From the NCBI RefSeq assembly GCF_026343185.1, contig NZ_JAPEMA010000001.1:1674001-1738000 (forward strand): a stretch of DNA of 64,000 nucleotides, given 5' to 3'. The DNA comes from Streptomyces sp. NBC_00091. GTDB lineage: Bacteria; Actinomycetota; Actinomycetes; Streptomycetales; Streptomycetaceae. A program made the translations under genes and the position numbers. Of the stretch, positions 24,859 to 32,450 are shown one piece after another (position 1 is the first letter of the stretch; the number at the start of each line of letters is the position of its first letter). The notes under the pieces are model-generated. The model saw only the letters and a list, made by a program, of their open reading frames with translations, searched no databases and was not told the origin of the DNA.

Positions 24859-25557
24859 TCACACCCCCGGCGTAACCCCCGCCGACGGCGACGGCGACGC
24901 CGACCCAGACGGCCGAACCAGCTCGCCCAGGGTCGGGACCGACTCCGGGCGGGAGCGGACCGCGTCGGTGCACTCCCACGCCCGCGGCGGGTCCGCGTCC
25001 GGTCCGCCGAGCACCACCGGCCCCGGCCCCGCCGAGACGGCTTCGCTCGCCGCCAGGGTGCACACGACCTGCGACAGCGCCACCGGCGGCAGGTCCTCCG
25101 GCTTGCGGCTCAGCCGCAGCGTCCCCGTCGGGTCGCCCGGCCGCGCCGGGGACGCCGACAGCCCGTCCGGGACGCTGGTGGTGAAGCCCCCGTCCCGTTC
25201 CTCCGCCGACGGGGTCCGCTCCAGTTCCTCCAGCAGCGCCTGCGCGACCAGCACCACGGGATCCCGCGCGACCCTCTTCTCGGGTACCGGTACCACCCGC
25301 TCCACGCCCACCAGCTGCGATCCGCAGACCAGCTCCACCGTGGCCCGGAAGCCCTGCACCCCGCTCTGCCCGGCCGGCTGACCGGCGGTCTCGCAGGAGA
25401 CCCGGGACGGCGCCGCGCCCACGTCGACCGGCACCGTCGTGGCCCGGATGCCGCACCCGGACAGCACGAACACCCCAACCAACAGCAGAGCCCCACGAGC
25501 CCCACAAGCCCCACGCGTCCTACGCGTCCTACGCGTCCTACGCGTCCACGCCACCAC
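24859..25557 (-). CDS. afsQ3: AfsQ3-type lipoprotein
   Basis: A 232-residue lipoprotein at the end of the afsQ operon. The N-terminus has an unusual positively charged run encoded by a short 9-bp tandem repeat (TRRTRRTRRTRG), then a hydrophobic stretch and the lipobox LSGC with Cys35. The mature part has scattered Cys residues and a low-complexity Pro/Ser tail. It is probably an extracytoplasmic partner of the AfsQ2 sensor; that role is inferred from the operon and is not visible in domains. Its start overlaps the end of afsQ2 by 20 bp. Confidence 0.8.
   Translation of the reverse strand: MVAWTRRTRRTRRTRGACGARGALLLVGVFVLSGCGIRATTVPVDVGAAPSRVSCETAGQPAGQSGVQGFRATVELVCGSQLVGVERVVPVPEKRVARDPVVLVAQALLEELERTPSAEERDGGFTTSVPDGLSASPARPGDPTGTLRLSRKPEDLPPVALSQVVCTLAASEAVSAGPGPVVLGGPDADPPRAWECTDAVRSRPESVPTLGELVRPSGSASPSPSAGVTPGV
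25515..25551. repeat. 9-bp tandem repeat in the signal-peptide codons of afsQ3
   Basis: Four near-exact copies of TACGCGTCC on the plus strand encode the repeated Thr-Arg-Arg of the lipoprotein n-region. Copy-number change by slippage would stay in frame and change the charge of the signal peptide. Confidence 0.8.
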
Positions 25558-27028
25558 CAGCGATCACCTTCCCCACATCCACCGGAAGCCGCAGCGTGAA
25601 CACCGCGCCGCCGTCCGGCCCGTTCGCGGCCGTGATGTCACCGCCGTGGATGTGCGCGTTCTCCATGGCGATCGACAGGCCCAGCCCGCTCCCGTCCGAC
25701 TTCGGCCGGGACGCGCTCGCCTTGTAGAAGCGGTCGAAGACGTGCGGCAGCACCGCTTCCGGGATGCCCGGCCCGTTGTCCTTGACCGCGATCACCAGCC
25801 ACTCCCCCTCCACGCCCACCGACACCCGCACCGGCGAGCCGCCGTGCTTGAGCGCGTTGCCGATCAGGTTGGCCAGGATCACGTCGAGCCGCCGCGGGTC
25901 GAGCCGTGCCACGATCCCGCGCCCGGCGTCGAGTTCGACCGCGTCCAGCCAGGCCCGCGCGTCGATGCACGCCGTGACCTGGTCGGCGACGTTCACGTCG
26001 TCCAGCACCAGCCGGGCCGTCCCCGCGTCGAAGCGGGTGACCTCCATCAGGTTCTCGACCAGGTCGTTCAGCCGCCGGGTCTCGCTCACCACCAGGCCCA
26101 CCGCCGGCGCGATCATCGGATCGAGGTCGTCGACCTCCTCCTCCAGCACCTCGGCGACCGCCGTCAACGCCGTGAGCGGCGTGCGCAGTTCGTGCGACAT
26201 GTCGGCCACGAACCGCCGACTCGCCTCCTCCCGCGCGCTCATGTCGGCGACCTTCTTCTCCAGCGCCTCCGCCGTCCGGTTGAACGTCCGTGACAGATCG
26301 GCGAGTTCATCGGTCCCCGACACGTCGAGCCGGTGGTCCAGCTCGCCCTCGCCGAGCCGCCGCGCCGCGTCCCCGAGCCGCTGGACGGGCTTCAGCACGG
26401 TCCGCGCCGCCGCCTGCGCGAGCAGCGCCGACCCGAGCAGGGCGAGCCCGGTCGCGATGGTCAGCGACCAGCCCAGCGCGTTGAGGTCGTCCCGTTCCGT
26501 GGCGAGCGACTTGTACATGTAGCCCGTGGGCCCGCCGCCCACGATCCGCGTGCCGCCGACCAGGTACGGGTTGCCCTGCGGCTTCGTCCGCTGCCAGTAC
26601 ATGTGGTACTCGGAGTCGTTGGCGGCCGTGGTCTTCTGCCGGTCGTTCACCGCGTGCTGGAGGGTCTTCGGTACGTCGTTCAGCCCGAAGGGGACCGCGC
26701 CCGACGCGCCGGTCACCTTGCGCCCGTCCTTGCGTTCGTGAACGAGCAGCACGCTGTACCCGGGGCTGCCGCCCGCCATCTGCTCGGCGGTGCGCTGCAT
26801 CTCCTCGGTCGTCGGGTCCGCGGGCAGGGCCGCGGCCCGCAGCTGCATCTCCCGGCGGAAGTCGCCGAGGGCGGCGTCCTGGGTCCGGCTGAGCACCGCC
26901 TCGCGGTTGAGCCAGTACGCGATCCCGGACGCGGAGACCGCGGCCGTCAGCGCGACCAGCGCGAACACCACGAGCAGGCGCAGCCGCAGGCTGGTCCAGC
27001 GCCGGCCCGCGAACAGGGCCTTGATCAC
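25538..27028 (-). CDS. afsQ2: Sensor histidine kinase AfsQ2
   Basis: Membrane sensor kinase of the AfsQ1/AfsQ2 system, which in S. coelicolor links nitrogen status to antibiotic production and development. The 496 residues comprise a first membrane helix (LLVVFALVALTAAVSASGIA), an extracytoplasmic sensor loop of about 140 residues, a second helix (ATGLALLGSALLAQAAAR), a HAMP domain, the phospho-acceptor motif FVADMSHELRTPLTAL, and an ATPase domain with the N box (ILANLIGNALKHGG), KDNGPGIP and GSGLGLSIA. All catalytic motifs look intact. The start is the GTG at 27028, which overlaps the afsQ1 stop as GTGA. An upstream reading of the same frame to 27514 is rejected because it lies inside afsQ1. 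Confidence 0.94.
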   Translation of the reverse strand: MIKALFAGRRWTSLRLRLLVVFALVALTAAVSASGIAYWLNREAVLSRTQDAALGDFRREMQLRAAALPADPTTEEMQRTAEQMAGGSPGYSVLLVHERKDGRKVTGASGAVPFGLNDVPKTLQHAVNDRQKTTAANDSEYHMYWQRTKPQGNPYLVGGTRIVGGGPTGYMYKSLATERDDLNALGWSLTIATGLALLGSALLAQAAARTVLKPVQRLGDAARRLGEGELDHRLDVSGTDELADLSRTFNRTAEALEKKVADMSAREEASRRFVADMSHELRTPLTALTAVAEVLEEEVDDLDPMIAPAVGLVVSETRRLNDLVENLMEVTRFDAGTARLVLDDVNVADQVTACIDARAWLDAVELDAGRGIVARLDPRRLDVILANLIGNALKHGGSPVRVSVGVEGEWLVIAVKDNGPGIPEAVLPHVFDRFYKASASRPKSDGSGLGLSIAMENAHIHGGDITAANGPDGGAVFTLRLPVDVGKVIAGGGVDA

Positions 27029-27702
27029 TGCGGGGAGTCCAGCCGGTAGCCGACGCCCCGGACGGTGCGGATCAGGGTCGGTGAGGAGGGCACTTCCTCG
27101 ACCTTGGCGCGCAGCCGCTGCACGCAGGCGTCGACGAGCCGCGAGTCGCCGAGGTAGTCGTGCTCCCAGACGAGCCGCAGCAGCTGCTGGCGGGACAGCG
27201 CCTGGCCGGGCCGGCGGCTGAGTTCCAGTAGCAGCCGCAGCTCGGTCGGGGTCAGCTGGAGGTCCTCGCCGTTCTTCGTCACCGTCATCGCGGCCCGGTC
27301 GATGACCAGGGACCCGAAGACGGCGGAGTCGCTCGCCTCGCGCTCGCCGCGGCGCAGCACGGCCCGGATGCGGGCGTCGAGCACCCGGCCCTGGACGGGC
27401 TTGACCACGTAGTCGTCGGCGCCGGACTCCAGGCCCACGACGACATCGATGTCGTCGCTGCGCGCGGTGAGCAGGATGATCGGCAGCTGGTCGGTGCGGC
27501 GGATCCGCCGGCACACCTCGAAGCCGTCGATCCCGGGCAGCATCACATCCAGCACGATCAGGTCCGGCCGCTGCTCGCGCAGCAGTTTCAGGCCGTCCTC
27601 GCCCGTCGCCGCGGTGGCCACTCGGTGGCCCTGGCGTGACAGGGAGAGTTCGAGGGCCGTGCGGATGGCGTCGTCGTCCTCGATCAGCAACAGGAAAGGC
27701 AC
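27025..27702 (-). CDS. afsQ1: Response regulator AfsQ1 (OmpR family)
   Basis: A 225-residue regulator, exactly the length I remember for S. coelicolor AfsQ1, starting VPFLLLIEDDDAIRT at GTG 27702. The receiver domain has the acidic pocket IEDDD, the phospho-acceptor Asp52 in IVLDVMLPG, the Thr in ILLTARSD and the Lys in DDYVVKPVQG. The C-terminal winged helix (LTPTELRLLLELSRRPGQ, RTVRGVGYRLD) is of the OmpR/PhoB type. It is cotranscribed with afsQ2 and divergent from sigQ. An intact AfsQ1 box (GTGAC-N6-GTGAC) lies between the two genes. An in-frame ATG six codons upstream (MGQNER) is an alternative start. Confidence 0.96.
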   Translation of the reverse strand: MPFLLLIEDDDAIRTALELSLSRQGHRVATAATGEDGLKLLREQRPDLIVLDVMLPGIDGFEVCRRIRRTDQLPIILLTARSDDIDVVVGLESGADDYVVKPVQGRVLDARIRAVLRRGEREASDSAVFGSLVIDRAAMTVTKNGEDLQLTPTELRLLLELSRRPGQALSRQQLLRLVWEHDYLGDSRLVDACVQRLRAKVEEVPSSPTLIRTVRGVGYRLDSPQ

Positions 27703-27784
27703 GCGCTCATTCTGTCCCATCGGCCGTCCGCACTCGACCGTCCGGACGGAGGCAATCGCGCCACCGACGGGCACGCCGGTGGCT

Positions 27785-27800
27785 GTGACAGGCCTGTGAC
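27785..27800. promoter_or_regulatory. AfsQ1 binding site between afsQ1 and sigQ
   Basis: GTGACAGGCCTGTGAC is an exact match to the reported AfsQ1 consensus GTnAC-N6-GTnAC. It lies 83 bp upstream of the afsQ1 GTG and 90 bp upstream of the sigQ ATG, consistent with control of sigQ by AfsQ1. Confidence 0.88.
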
Positions 27801-27889
27801 AGTCGGCGGACACCCTGGTTATGTCCGGCGGGCAGTCTTTTGTCATCGAACCGACGGACCGAAGCAGACTCCACGACGGGGGGCGCGAG

Positions 27890-28585
27890 ATGAACACGCT
27901 GCACAGCACCACGACCAGCGCGGTTGTCACGCGGCTGCACGATGTGAACCGCCGGGCGGGTGTCCGTACGGTGACGGTCGCCCGTCAGCGGCCGGCACAC
28001 GTCACAGCCATTGACGCGAAGCAGTACCAGGCGGTTCCCGCACAGCGCACCCCGTCCTCCTCTTCCGAGGCGGAGTTCACGGCGTACGTCCAGGAGCGGC
28101 GGGCCGCGCTGTACGCGACGGCCTTCCACCTCACCGGCGACCGCCACGAGGCCGAGGACCTGCTCCAGAGCGCGCTGTTCTCCACGTACCGCGCCTGGGA
28201 CCGGATCAGCGACAAGGCGGCCGTCGGCGGCTACCTGCGGCGCACGATGACGAACCTGCACATCAGCGCCTGGCGCCGGCGGAAGCTGAACGAGTACCCG
28301 ACCGAGGAGCTGCCGGAGACGGCCTCCGACACGGACGCCATGCGCGGCACGGAGCTGCGTGCGGTGCTGTGGCAGGCGCTGGCCCGCATCCCGGAGCCGC
28401 AGCGCACGATGCTCGTGCTGCGCTACTACGAGGGCCGTACGGACCCGGAGATCGCCGAGATCCTGGGCATCAGCGTCGGCACCGTGAAGTCGAGCATCTG
28501 GCGCTCGCTGCGCCGGCTGCGGGACGACGAGGTGCTGAGCTTCGGGCGTGACGAGGCGGAGTCCTTCGGGGAGCTCGTCGCCTGA
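27890..28585 (+). CDS. sigQ: ECF-type RNA polymerase sigma factor SigQ
   Basis: A 231-residue SigE-like sigma factor, divergent from the afsQ1-afsQ2 operon as in S. coelicolor. Region 2 is at about 70-140 (FTAYVQERRAALYATAFHLT, then AEDLLQSALFSTYRAWDRI), and region 4 at about 165-215 (LPEPQRTMLVLRYYEGRTDP, then IAEILGISVGTVKSSIWRSL). The first 60 residues are basic and variable. I prefer the ATG at 27890, with a G-rich ribosome-binding site, over the frame extension to 27821, which would cover part of the promoter. Expression should be controlled by AfsQ1 through the adjacent box. Confidence 0.93.
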   Translation: MNTLHSTTTSAVVTRLHDVNRRAGVRTVTVARQRPAHVTAIDAKQYQAVPAQRTPSSSSEAEFTAYVQERRAALYATAFHLTGDRHEAEDLLQSALFSTYRAWDRISDKAAVGGYLRRTMTNLHISAWRRRKLNEYPTEELPETASDTDAMRGTELRAVLWQALARIPEPQRTMLVLRYYEGRTDPEIAEILGISVGTVKSSIWRSLRRLRDDEVLSFGRDEAESFGELVA

Positions 28586-28650
28586 CCAAAGGCCATGGGG
28601 CCAAAGGCCGCGAGGCCAAAGGCCACGGGGGCCACAAGACCATGGGGCCG
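28586..28650. repeat. 15-bp short tandem repeat after sigQ
   Basis: Three copies of a GCCAAAGGCCRYGRG unit follow the sigQ stop codon directly. It probably arose by slippage; no function is evident. Confidence 0.75.
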
Positions 28651-28696
28651 GGGGGTCCGTCCTACGGGGGTGGGGCGGAGGCCGCAGGGGGAGAAG

Positions 28697-28739
28697 AGGC
28701 GGGATCAAGCGGCCGGGGGTCCGCGTGATCCCGCCTTTT
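28697..28739 (+). terminator. sigQ terminator with T-tract
   Basis: AGGCGGGATCA pairs with TGATCCCGCCT, followed by TTTT, a classical rho-independent form that is rare in this GC-rich genome. Confidence 0.85.
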
Positions 28740-28818
28740 CACTTGTGCGGGGTGTGGCCGTGGCGGTCGAGGTCCCGCCGGAGAACCGTCCCCGGCTGCC
28801 CCGCCTGAGCCCCAGGGG

Positions 28819-29457
28819 CTACGCGGTCGTGGAGCTCGCCGAGCGGTGGCGGCCCGCGGCGGCCGCCGCGAGGCGGCCCAGGGCCTCGTCGCGGCCGCAG
28901 GCGTACGCGCCGAGGGCGACGTGCCGGGCCACGATGCCCCGCTCCGCCCGCATCAGGCGAAAACCCCTGCGCAGCAGGAACGGCAGGGACTTGCGGCCCT
29001 CCCGCAGATCGCGCGCGAGGCGGCGGCGGAAGGTGGTCGAGGGCCGCCCGCGCAGGCAGAGGGCGTCGGCGAGGAGGCCCAGCTCCTGGCAGCGCGCCGC
29101 GATGTCGGCGGCGAAGATCCCCTCCGCGATGAACAGCGGCGTCCGGTCGATGTCCAGGGTCTCCGCGCCGGTCCGCGAGGACGTGGCGATGGAGTAGACG
29201 GGGACGTCCGTACGCCCGGACGCGCACAGCTCCGCTATGGCGGCGACGGCGGTGTCGGCGTCCCACGACAGCGGGGAGTCCCAGTCGATGTCGGAGCTGC
29301 CCTCGACCAGCGGAAGGGTCGGGTCCGTCCCCTCCTTGTAGAAGTCGTCCAGGCGCAGTACGGGGAGGCCCGAGCGGGCCGCCAGCGAGGACTTGCCGGA
29401 TCCCGAGGGACCGGTCAGCAGGACGACGCGCGTGGGAAGGGGAGATGAACAGCTCAC
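28819..29457 (-). CDS. Uridine kinase-like P-loop protein
   Basis: A 212-residue NTPase of the uridine/phosphoribulokinase superfamily. The Walker A loop is LTGPSGSGKSSLA, the substrate-site motif is RLDDFYKEG, and FIAEGIFAADI matches the Walker B-like region. A basic stretch (RRRLARDLREGRKSLPFLLR) follows, as in uridine kinases. It may phosphorylate uridine or cytidine, fitting the nucleoside genes nearby, but it has no copy of the CTACGCGCGTAG operator. The GTG at 29457 was chosen; the 28 residues upstream in the frame are Arg-rich and improbable, but no good ribosome-binding site marks either start. Confidence 0.8.
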   Translation of the reverse strand: MSCSSPLPTRVVLLTGPSGSGKSSLAARSGLPVLRLDDFYKEGTDPTLPLVEGSSDIDWDSPLSWDADTAVAAIAELCASGRTDVPVYSIATSSRTGAETLDIDRTPLFIAEGIFAADIAARCQELGLLADALCLRGRPSTTFRRRLARDLREGRKSLPFLLRRGFRLMRAERGIVARHVALGAYACGRDEALGRLAAAAAGRHRSASSTTA

Positions 29458-29674
29458 GGGAAACCAGTGTGAGGCATGACCCCCGGTATCAACACACCGA
29501 CGACGGGCCCTGCGAGCACCGTCACACCTCCTTCGCATCATCGGCGGCTGCGCCGACCCCGAGCGGACACGGCAGTGGAACCCGTACGTCCGGGTGACCG
29601 GCTGGAATCCCCGACCGCACCTCCACTACGCTGCGTGCGCACGCGACTACGACCACAGGCAGGAATCCGAACCC

Positions 29675-30031
29675 ATGGCCCGTCACGCAGCCCACGACCC
29701 GTCTCCGAACCGGCTCCGTTCCGCCGGCCTGACCCTCTCCATGGCCGGGGCGGCCCTGGCGATGGCGGCCGGCGGGGCCCACGCCGCCGCGGAGACCGAC
29801 CTCCAGGCGGCGGTGGCCGGTGTCGCCGACCCGATCGCGAACCTCAAGGTGAACCCGCTGGCCAAGACCGGGGTGGACCCCCTGGACAACGGGGTGGGGA
29901 CCAAGGTCGCGGACTTCCCGGCCGTGGGCACCGGGATGGTCACCGGGATCCTGACCCAGGGTCCCTCGGTCCGGGAACTGCCCACCGCCGCGGTTTCCTC
30001 GCTGCTCGGGCCGGTACTGCCCCACCAGTAG
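29675..30031 (+). CDS. Small secreted protein of unknown function
   Basis: A 118-residue protein with a long Sec signal peptide (residues 1-37, ending GGAHAAA). The mature part is mostly small and hydrophobic residues (ADPIANLKVNPLAKTGVDPL, ending SSLLGPVLPHQ). No Cys, no recognisable domain. The ATG lies behind AGGAATCCGAACCC. A similar low-complexity small secreted protein is encoded at 36123-36383. The stop codon lies in a 7-bp tandem repeat, followed by a strong terminator. Confidence 0.7.
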   Translation: MARHAAHDPSPNRLRSAGLTLSMAGAALAMAAGGAHAAAETDLQAAVAGVADPIANLKVNPLAKTGVDPLDNGVGTKVADFPAVGTGMVTGILTQGPSVRELPTAAVSSLLGPVLPHQ

Positions 30032-30062
30032 GCAGTAGGCAGTAAGCAGTAAGCAGCAGGCA
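30023..30062. repeat. 7-bp short tandem repeat including a stop codon
   Basis: Copies of CAGTAGG / CAGTAAG run through and beyond the stop of the small secreted protein gene, so several stop codons occur in a row. Confidence 0.8.
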
Positions 30063-30067
30063 TACGA

Positions 30068-30101
30068 AAGGCCCCGGCAGCGCTCGCGCTGCCGGGGCCT
30101 T
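30068..30101. terminator. Bidirectional terminator between the secreted-protein gene and the ALDH operon
   Basis: AAGGCCCCGGCAGCG pairs perfectly with its complement around CTCG, ending in TT. It lies between convergent genes. Confidence 0.92.
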
Positions 30102-30116
30102 CGCTTCGTGGGCTGC

Positions 30117-31016
30117 CTAGTACGAGGAGCCCGACGCCCCCAGCGAGCCCGTCGGGTGCCAGACCGTCTTGGTCTCCAGGAACGCCGTCATCCGGTGCGT
30201 GCCCGGGTCCGCGGACCAGTCGTCCACAGGCTGTGGACGCAGGACGCGCTTGAGGTTGTCCGCCGCCGCGATCTCCAGGTCCTTGGCCAGCGCCGCGTCG
30301 GCACCCGCCAGGTCGATCGCGTTGACGTCCTGGTGGGCCGCCAGGTGCGGGCCCATCTCGGAGGCCTTGCCGGACAGGATGTTGACCACGCCGCCGGGCA
30401 GGTCGGAGGTGGCCAGCACCTCGCCCAGGGAGAGGGCGGGGAGCGGGGACTTCTCCGAGGCGATCACGACGGCCGTGTTGCCGGTGGCGATCACCGGGGC
30501 GATCACCGAGACCAGGCCCAGGAAGGACGACTCCTGCGGGGCGACGACGGTGACGACACCGGTCGGCTCCGGGGTGGAGAGGTTGAAGAACGGGCCCGCG
30601 ACCGGGTTGGCCCCGCCCACGATCTGGCCGATCTTGTCGGTCCAGCCCGCGTACCAGACCCAGCGGTCGATCGCCGCGTCGACGACGGCCGCGGCCTTCG
30701 ACTTGGACAGCCCCTCGGCCTCGCCGACCTCGCGGACGAACTGGTCCCGGCGGCCCTCCAGCATCTCGGCGATGCGGTAGAGGATCTGCCCGCGGTTGTA
30801 GGCGGTGGCGCCCGACCAGCCGCCGAAGGCCTTGCGCGCGGCGACGACCGCGTCACGCGCGTCCTTGCGGGAGGACAGCGGGGCGTTGGCCAGCCACTTC
30901 CCCTTCGAGTCGCTCACCTCGTACACCCGGCCGCTCTCGGAGCGGGGGAACTTGCCCCCGACGTACAGCTTGTAGGTCTTGAAGACGTTCAGACGGGTCG
31001 CAGAAGACTCAGACAT
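30117..31016 (-). CDS. Truncated aldehyde dehydrogenase homologue without catalytic cysteine
   Basis: Only 299 residues, against about 480 in active ALDHs. The N-terminal NAD-binding half is well preserved (LYVGGKFPRSESGRVYEV, AFGGWSGATAYNRGQILYRI, GGVVNILSGK). The segment that should hold the catalytic Glu and Cys is replaced by HLAAHQDVNAIDLAGADAAL and a short unrelated tail with KTVWHPTG. It is therefore predicted to be inactive as a dehydrogenase. Its start overlaps the stop of the full-length ALDH gene by 8 bases, which suggests coupled translation and a partner or structural role in the same complex. The conserved sequence without nonsense or frameshift argues against a decaying pseudogene. 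Confidence 0.85.
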   Translation of the reverse strand: MSESSATRLNVFKTYKLYVGGKFPRSESGRVYEVSDSKGKWLANAPLSSRKDARDAVVAARKAFGGWSGATAYNRGQILYRIAEMLEGRRDQFVREVGEAEGLSKSKAAAVVDAAIDRWVWYAGWTDKIGQIVGGANPVAGPFFNLSTPEPTGVVTVVAPQESSFLGLVSVIAPVIATGNTAVVIASEKSPLPALSLGEVLATSDLPGGVVNILSGKASEMGPHLAAHQDVNAIDLAGADAALAKDLEIAAADNLKRVLRPQPVDDWSADPGTHRMTAFLETKTVWHPTGSLGASGSSY

Positions 31017-32445
31017 CGAGGTAGCCCTCCAGGCCGTGGCGACCGCCCTCGCGGCCGAAGCCCGACTCCTTGTAGCCGCCGAAGGGCGAGGTCGGGTCGA
31101 ACTTGTTGAACGTGTTGGCCCACACCACACCCGCGCGGAGCTTGTTGGCGACCGCGAGGATGCGGGAGCCCTTCTCCGTCCAGATGCCGGCGGACAGGCC
31201 GTACTGGCTGTTGTTGGCCTTGGCGACGGCCTCGTCCGGGGTGCGGAAGGTCAGCACGGACAGCACCGGGCCGAAGATCTCGTCGCGGGCGACGGTGTGC
31301 GCCTGGGTGACGTTCGTGAAGAGCGTCGGGGCGAACCAGTAGCCGGCCGACGGCAGCTCGCAGGCCGGGGACCAGCGCTCGGCGCCCTCGGCCTCGCCGG
31401 TCTCCGCGAGCGCGGTGATCCGGGCGAGCTGCTCGGCGGAGTTGATCGCGCCGATGTCGGTGTTCTTGTCGAGCGGGTCGCCCAGGCGCAGCGTGGAGAG
31501 GCGGCGCTTGAGGGAGTCGAGCAGCTCGTCGTGGATCGACTCCTGGACCAGCAGGCGCGAGCCCGCGCAGCAGACCTGGCCCTGGTTGAAGAAGATGCCG
31601 TTGACGATGCCCTCGACGGCCTGGTCGATGGGGGCGTCGTCGAAGACGATGTTGGCGCCCTTGCCGCCCAGCTCCAGGGTGACCTTCTTGTCGGTGCCGG
31701 CGACGTGGCGGGCGATCTTCTTGCCCACGGCCGTCGAGCCGGTGAAGGCGACCTTGTTGACGTCCGGGTGCTCGACGAGGGCCGCGCCCGCGTCCCCGTA
31801 CCCGGTGAGGATGTTGACGACGCCCTTGGGCAGACCGGCCTGGCGGCAGATGTCCGCGAAGAACAGCGCCGACAGGGGCGTGGTCTCGGCGGGCTTGAGG
31901 ACGACGGTGTTGCCGGTGGCGAGCGCCGGGGCGATCTTCCACGCGAGCATGAGGAGGGGGAAGTTCCAGGGGATGACCTGGCCCGCCACACCCAGCGGCC
32001 GCGGGTTCGCGCCGTAGCCGGCGTGGTCGAGCTTGTCGGCCCAGCCCGCGTAGTAGAAGAAGTGCGCGGCGACCAGCGGGAGGTCCGCGTCGCGGGTCTC
32101 CCTGATCGGCTTGCCGTTGTCCAGGGTCTCCAGGACGGCCAGCTCGCGGCTGCGCTCCTGGATGATCCGGGCGATGCGGAAGAGGTACTTGGCGCGCTCG
32201 GAGCCCGGCAGCGCGGACCACTTCTCGAAGGCCCTGCGGGCGGCCTTGACGGCGCGGTCCACGTCGGCGGCGCCGGCCTGGGCGACCTCGGCCAGCACCT
32301 CCTCGCTGGAGGGGCTGACGGTCTTGAAGACCTTGCCGTCGGCGGCGTCGGTGAACTCGCCGTCGATGAAGAGCCCGTAGGAGGGGGCGATGTCGACGAC
32401 CGAGCGGGACTCGGGGGCCGGTGCGTACTCGAAGAGGGATGCCAT
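31009..32445 (-). CDS. NAD(P)-dependent aldehyde dehydrogenase
   Basis: A complete 478-residue ALDH. The substrate channel and cofactor motifs are in place: VIPWNFPLLMLAWKIAPALA, the FTGSTAVGKKIA nucleotide loop, the catalytic Glu in LELGGKGANIVFDD and the catalytic Cys in FFNQGQVCCAGSR. It lies 5 bp downstream of deoC, so the two are one operon. Because DeoC releases acetaldehyde, oxidation of acetaldehyde to acetate is the most likely role (inference from context). Expression should be governed by the operator upstream of deoC. Confidence 0.93.
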   Translation of the reverse strand: MASLFEYAPAPESRSVVDIAPSYGLFIDGEFTDAADGKVFKTVSPSSEEVLAEVAQAGAADVDRAVKAARRAFEKWSALPGSERAKYLFRIARIIQERSRELAVLETLDNGKPIRETRDADLPLVAAHFFYYAGWADKLDHAGYGANPRPLGVAGQVIPWNFPLLMLAWKIAPALATGNTVVLKPAETTPLSALFFADICRQAGLPKGVVNILTGYGDAGAALVEHPDVNKVAFTGSTAVGKKIARHVAGTDKKVTLELGGKGANIVFDDAPIDQAVEGIVNGIFFNQGQVCCAGSRLLVQESIHDELLDSLKRRLSTLRLGDPLDKNTDIGAINSAEQLARITALAETGEAEGAERWSPACELPSAGYWFAPTLFTNVTQAHTVARDEIFGPVLSVLTFRTPDEAVAKANNSQYGLSAGIWTEKGSRILAVANKLRAGVVWANTFNKFDPTSPFGGYKESGFGREGGRHGLEGYLDV

Positions 32446-32450
32446 GGTGA

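Noticed and set aside
27029..27514. Extension of the afsQ2 frame into afsQ1
   Set aside because: The peptide is not protein-like and overlaps afsQ1 completely; the GTGA overlap gives the start.
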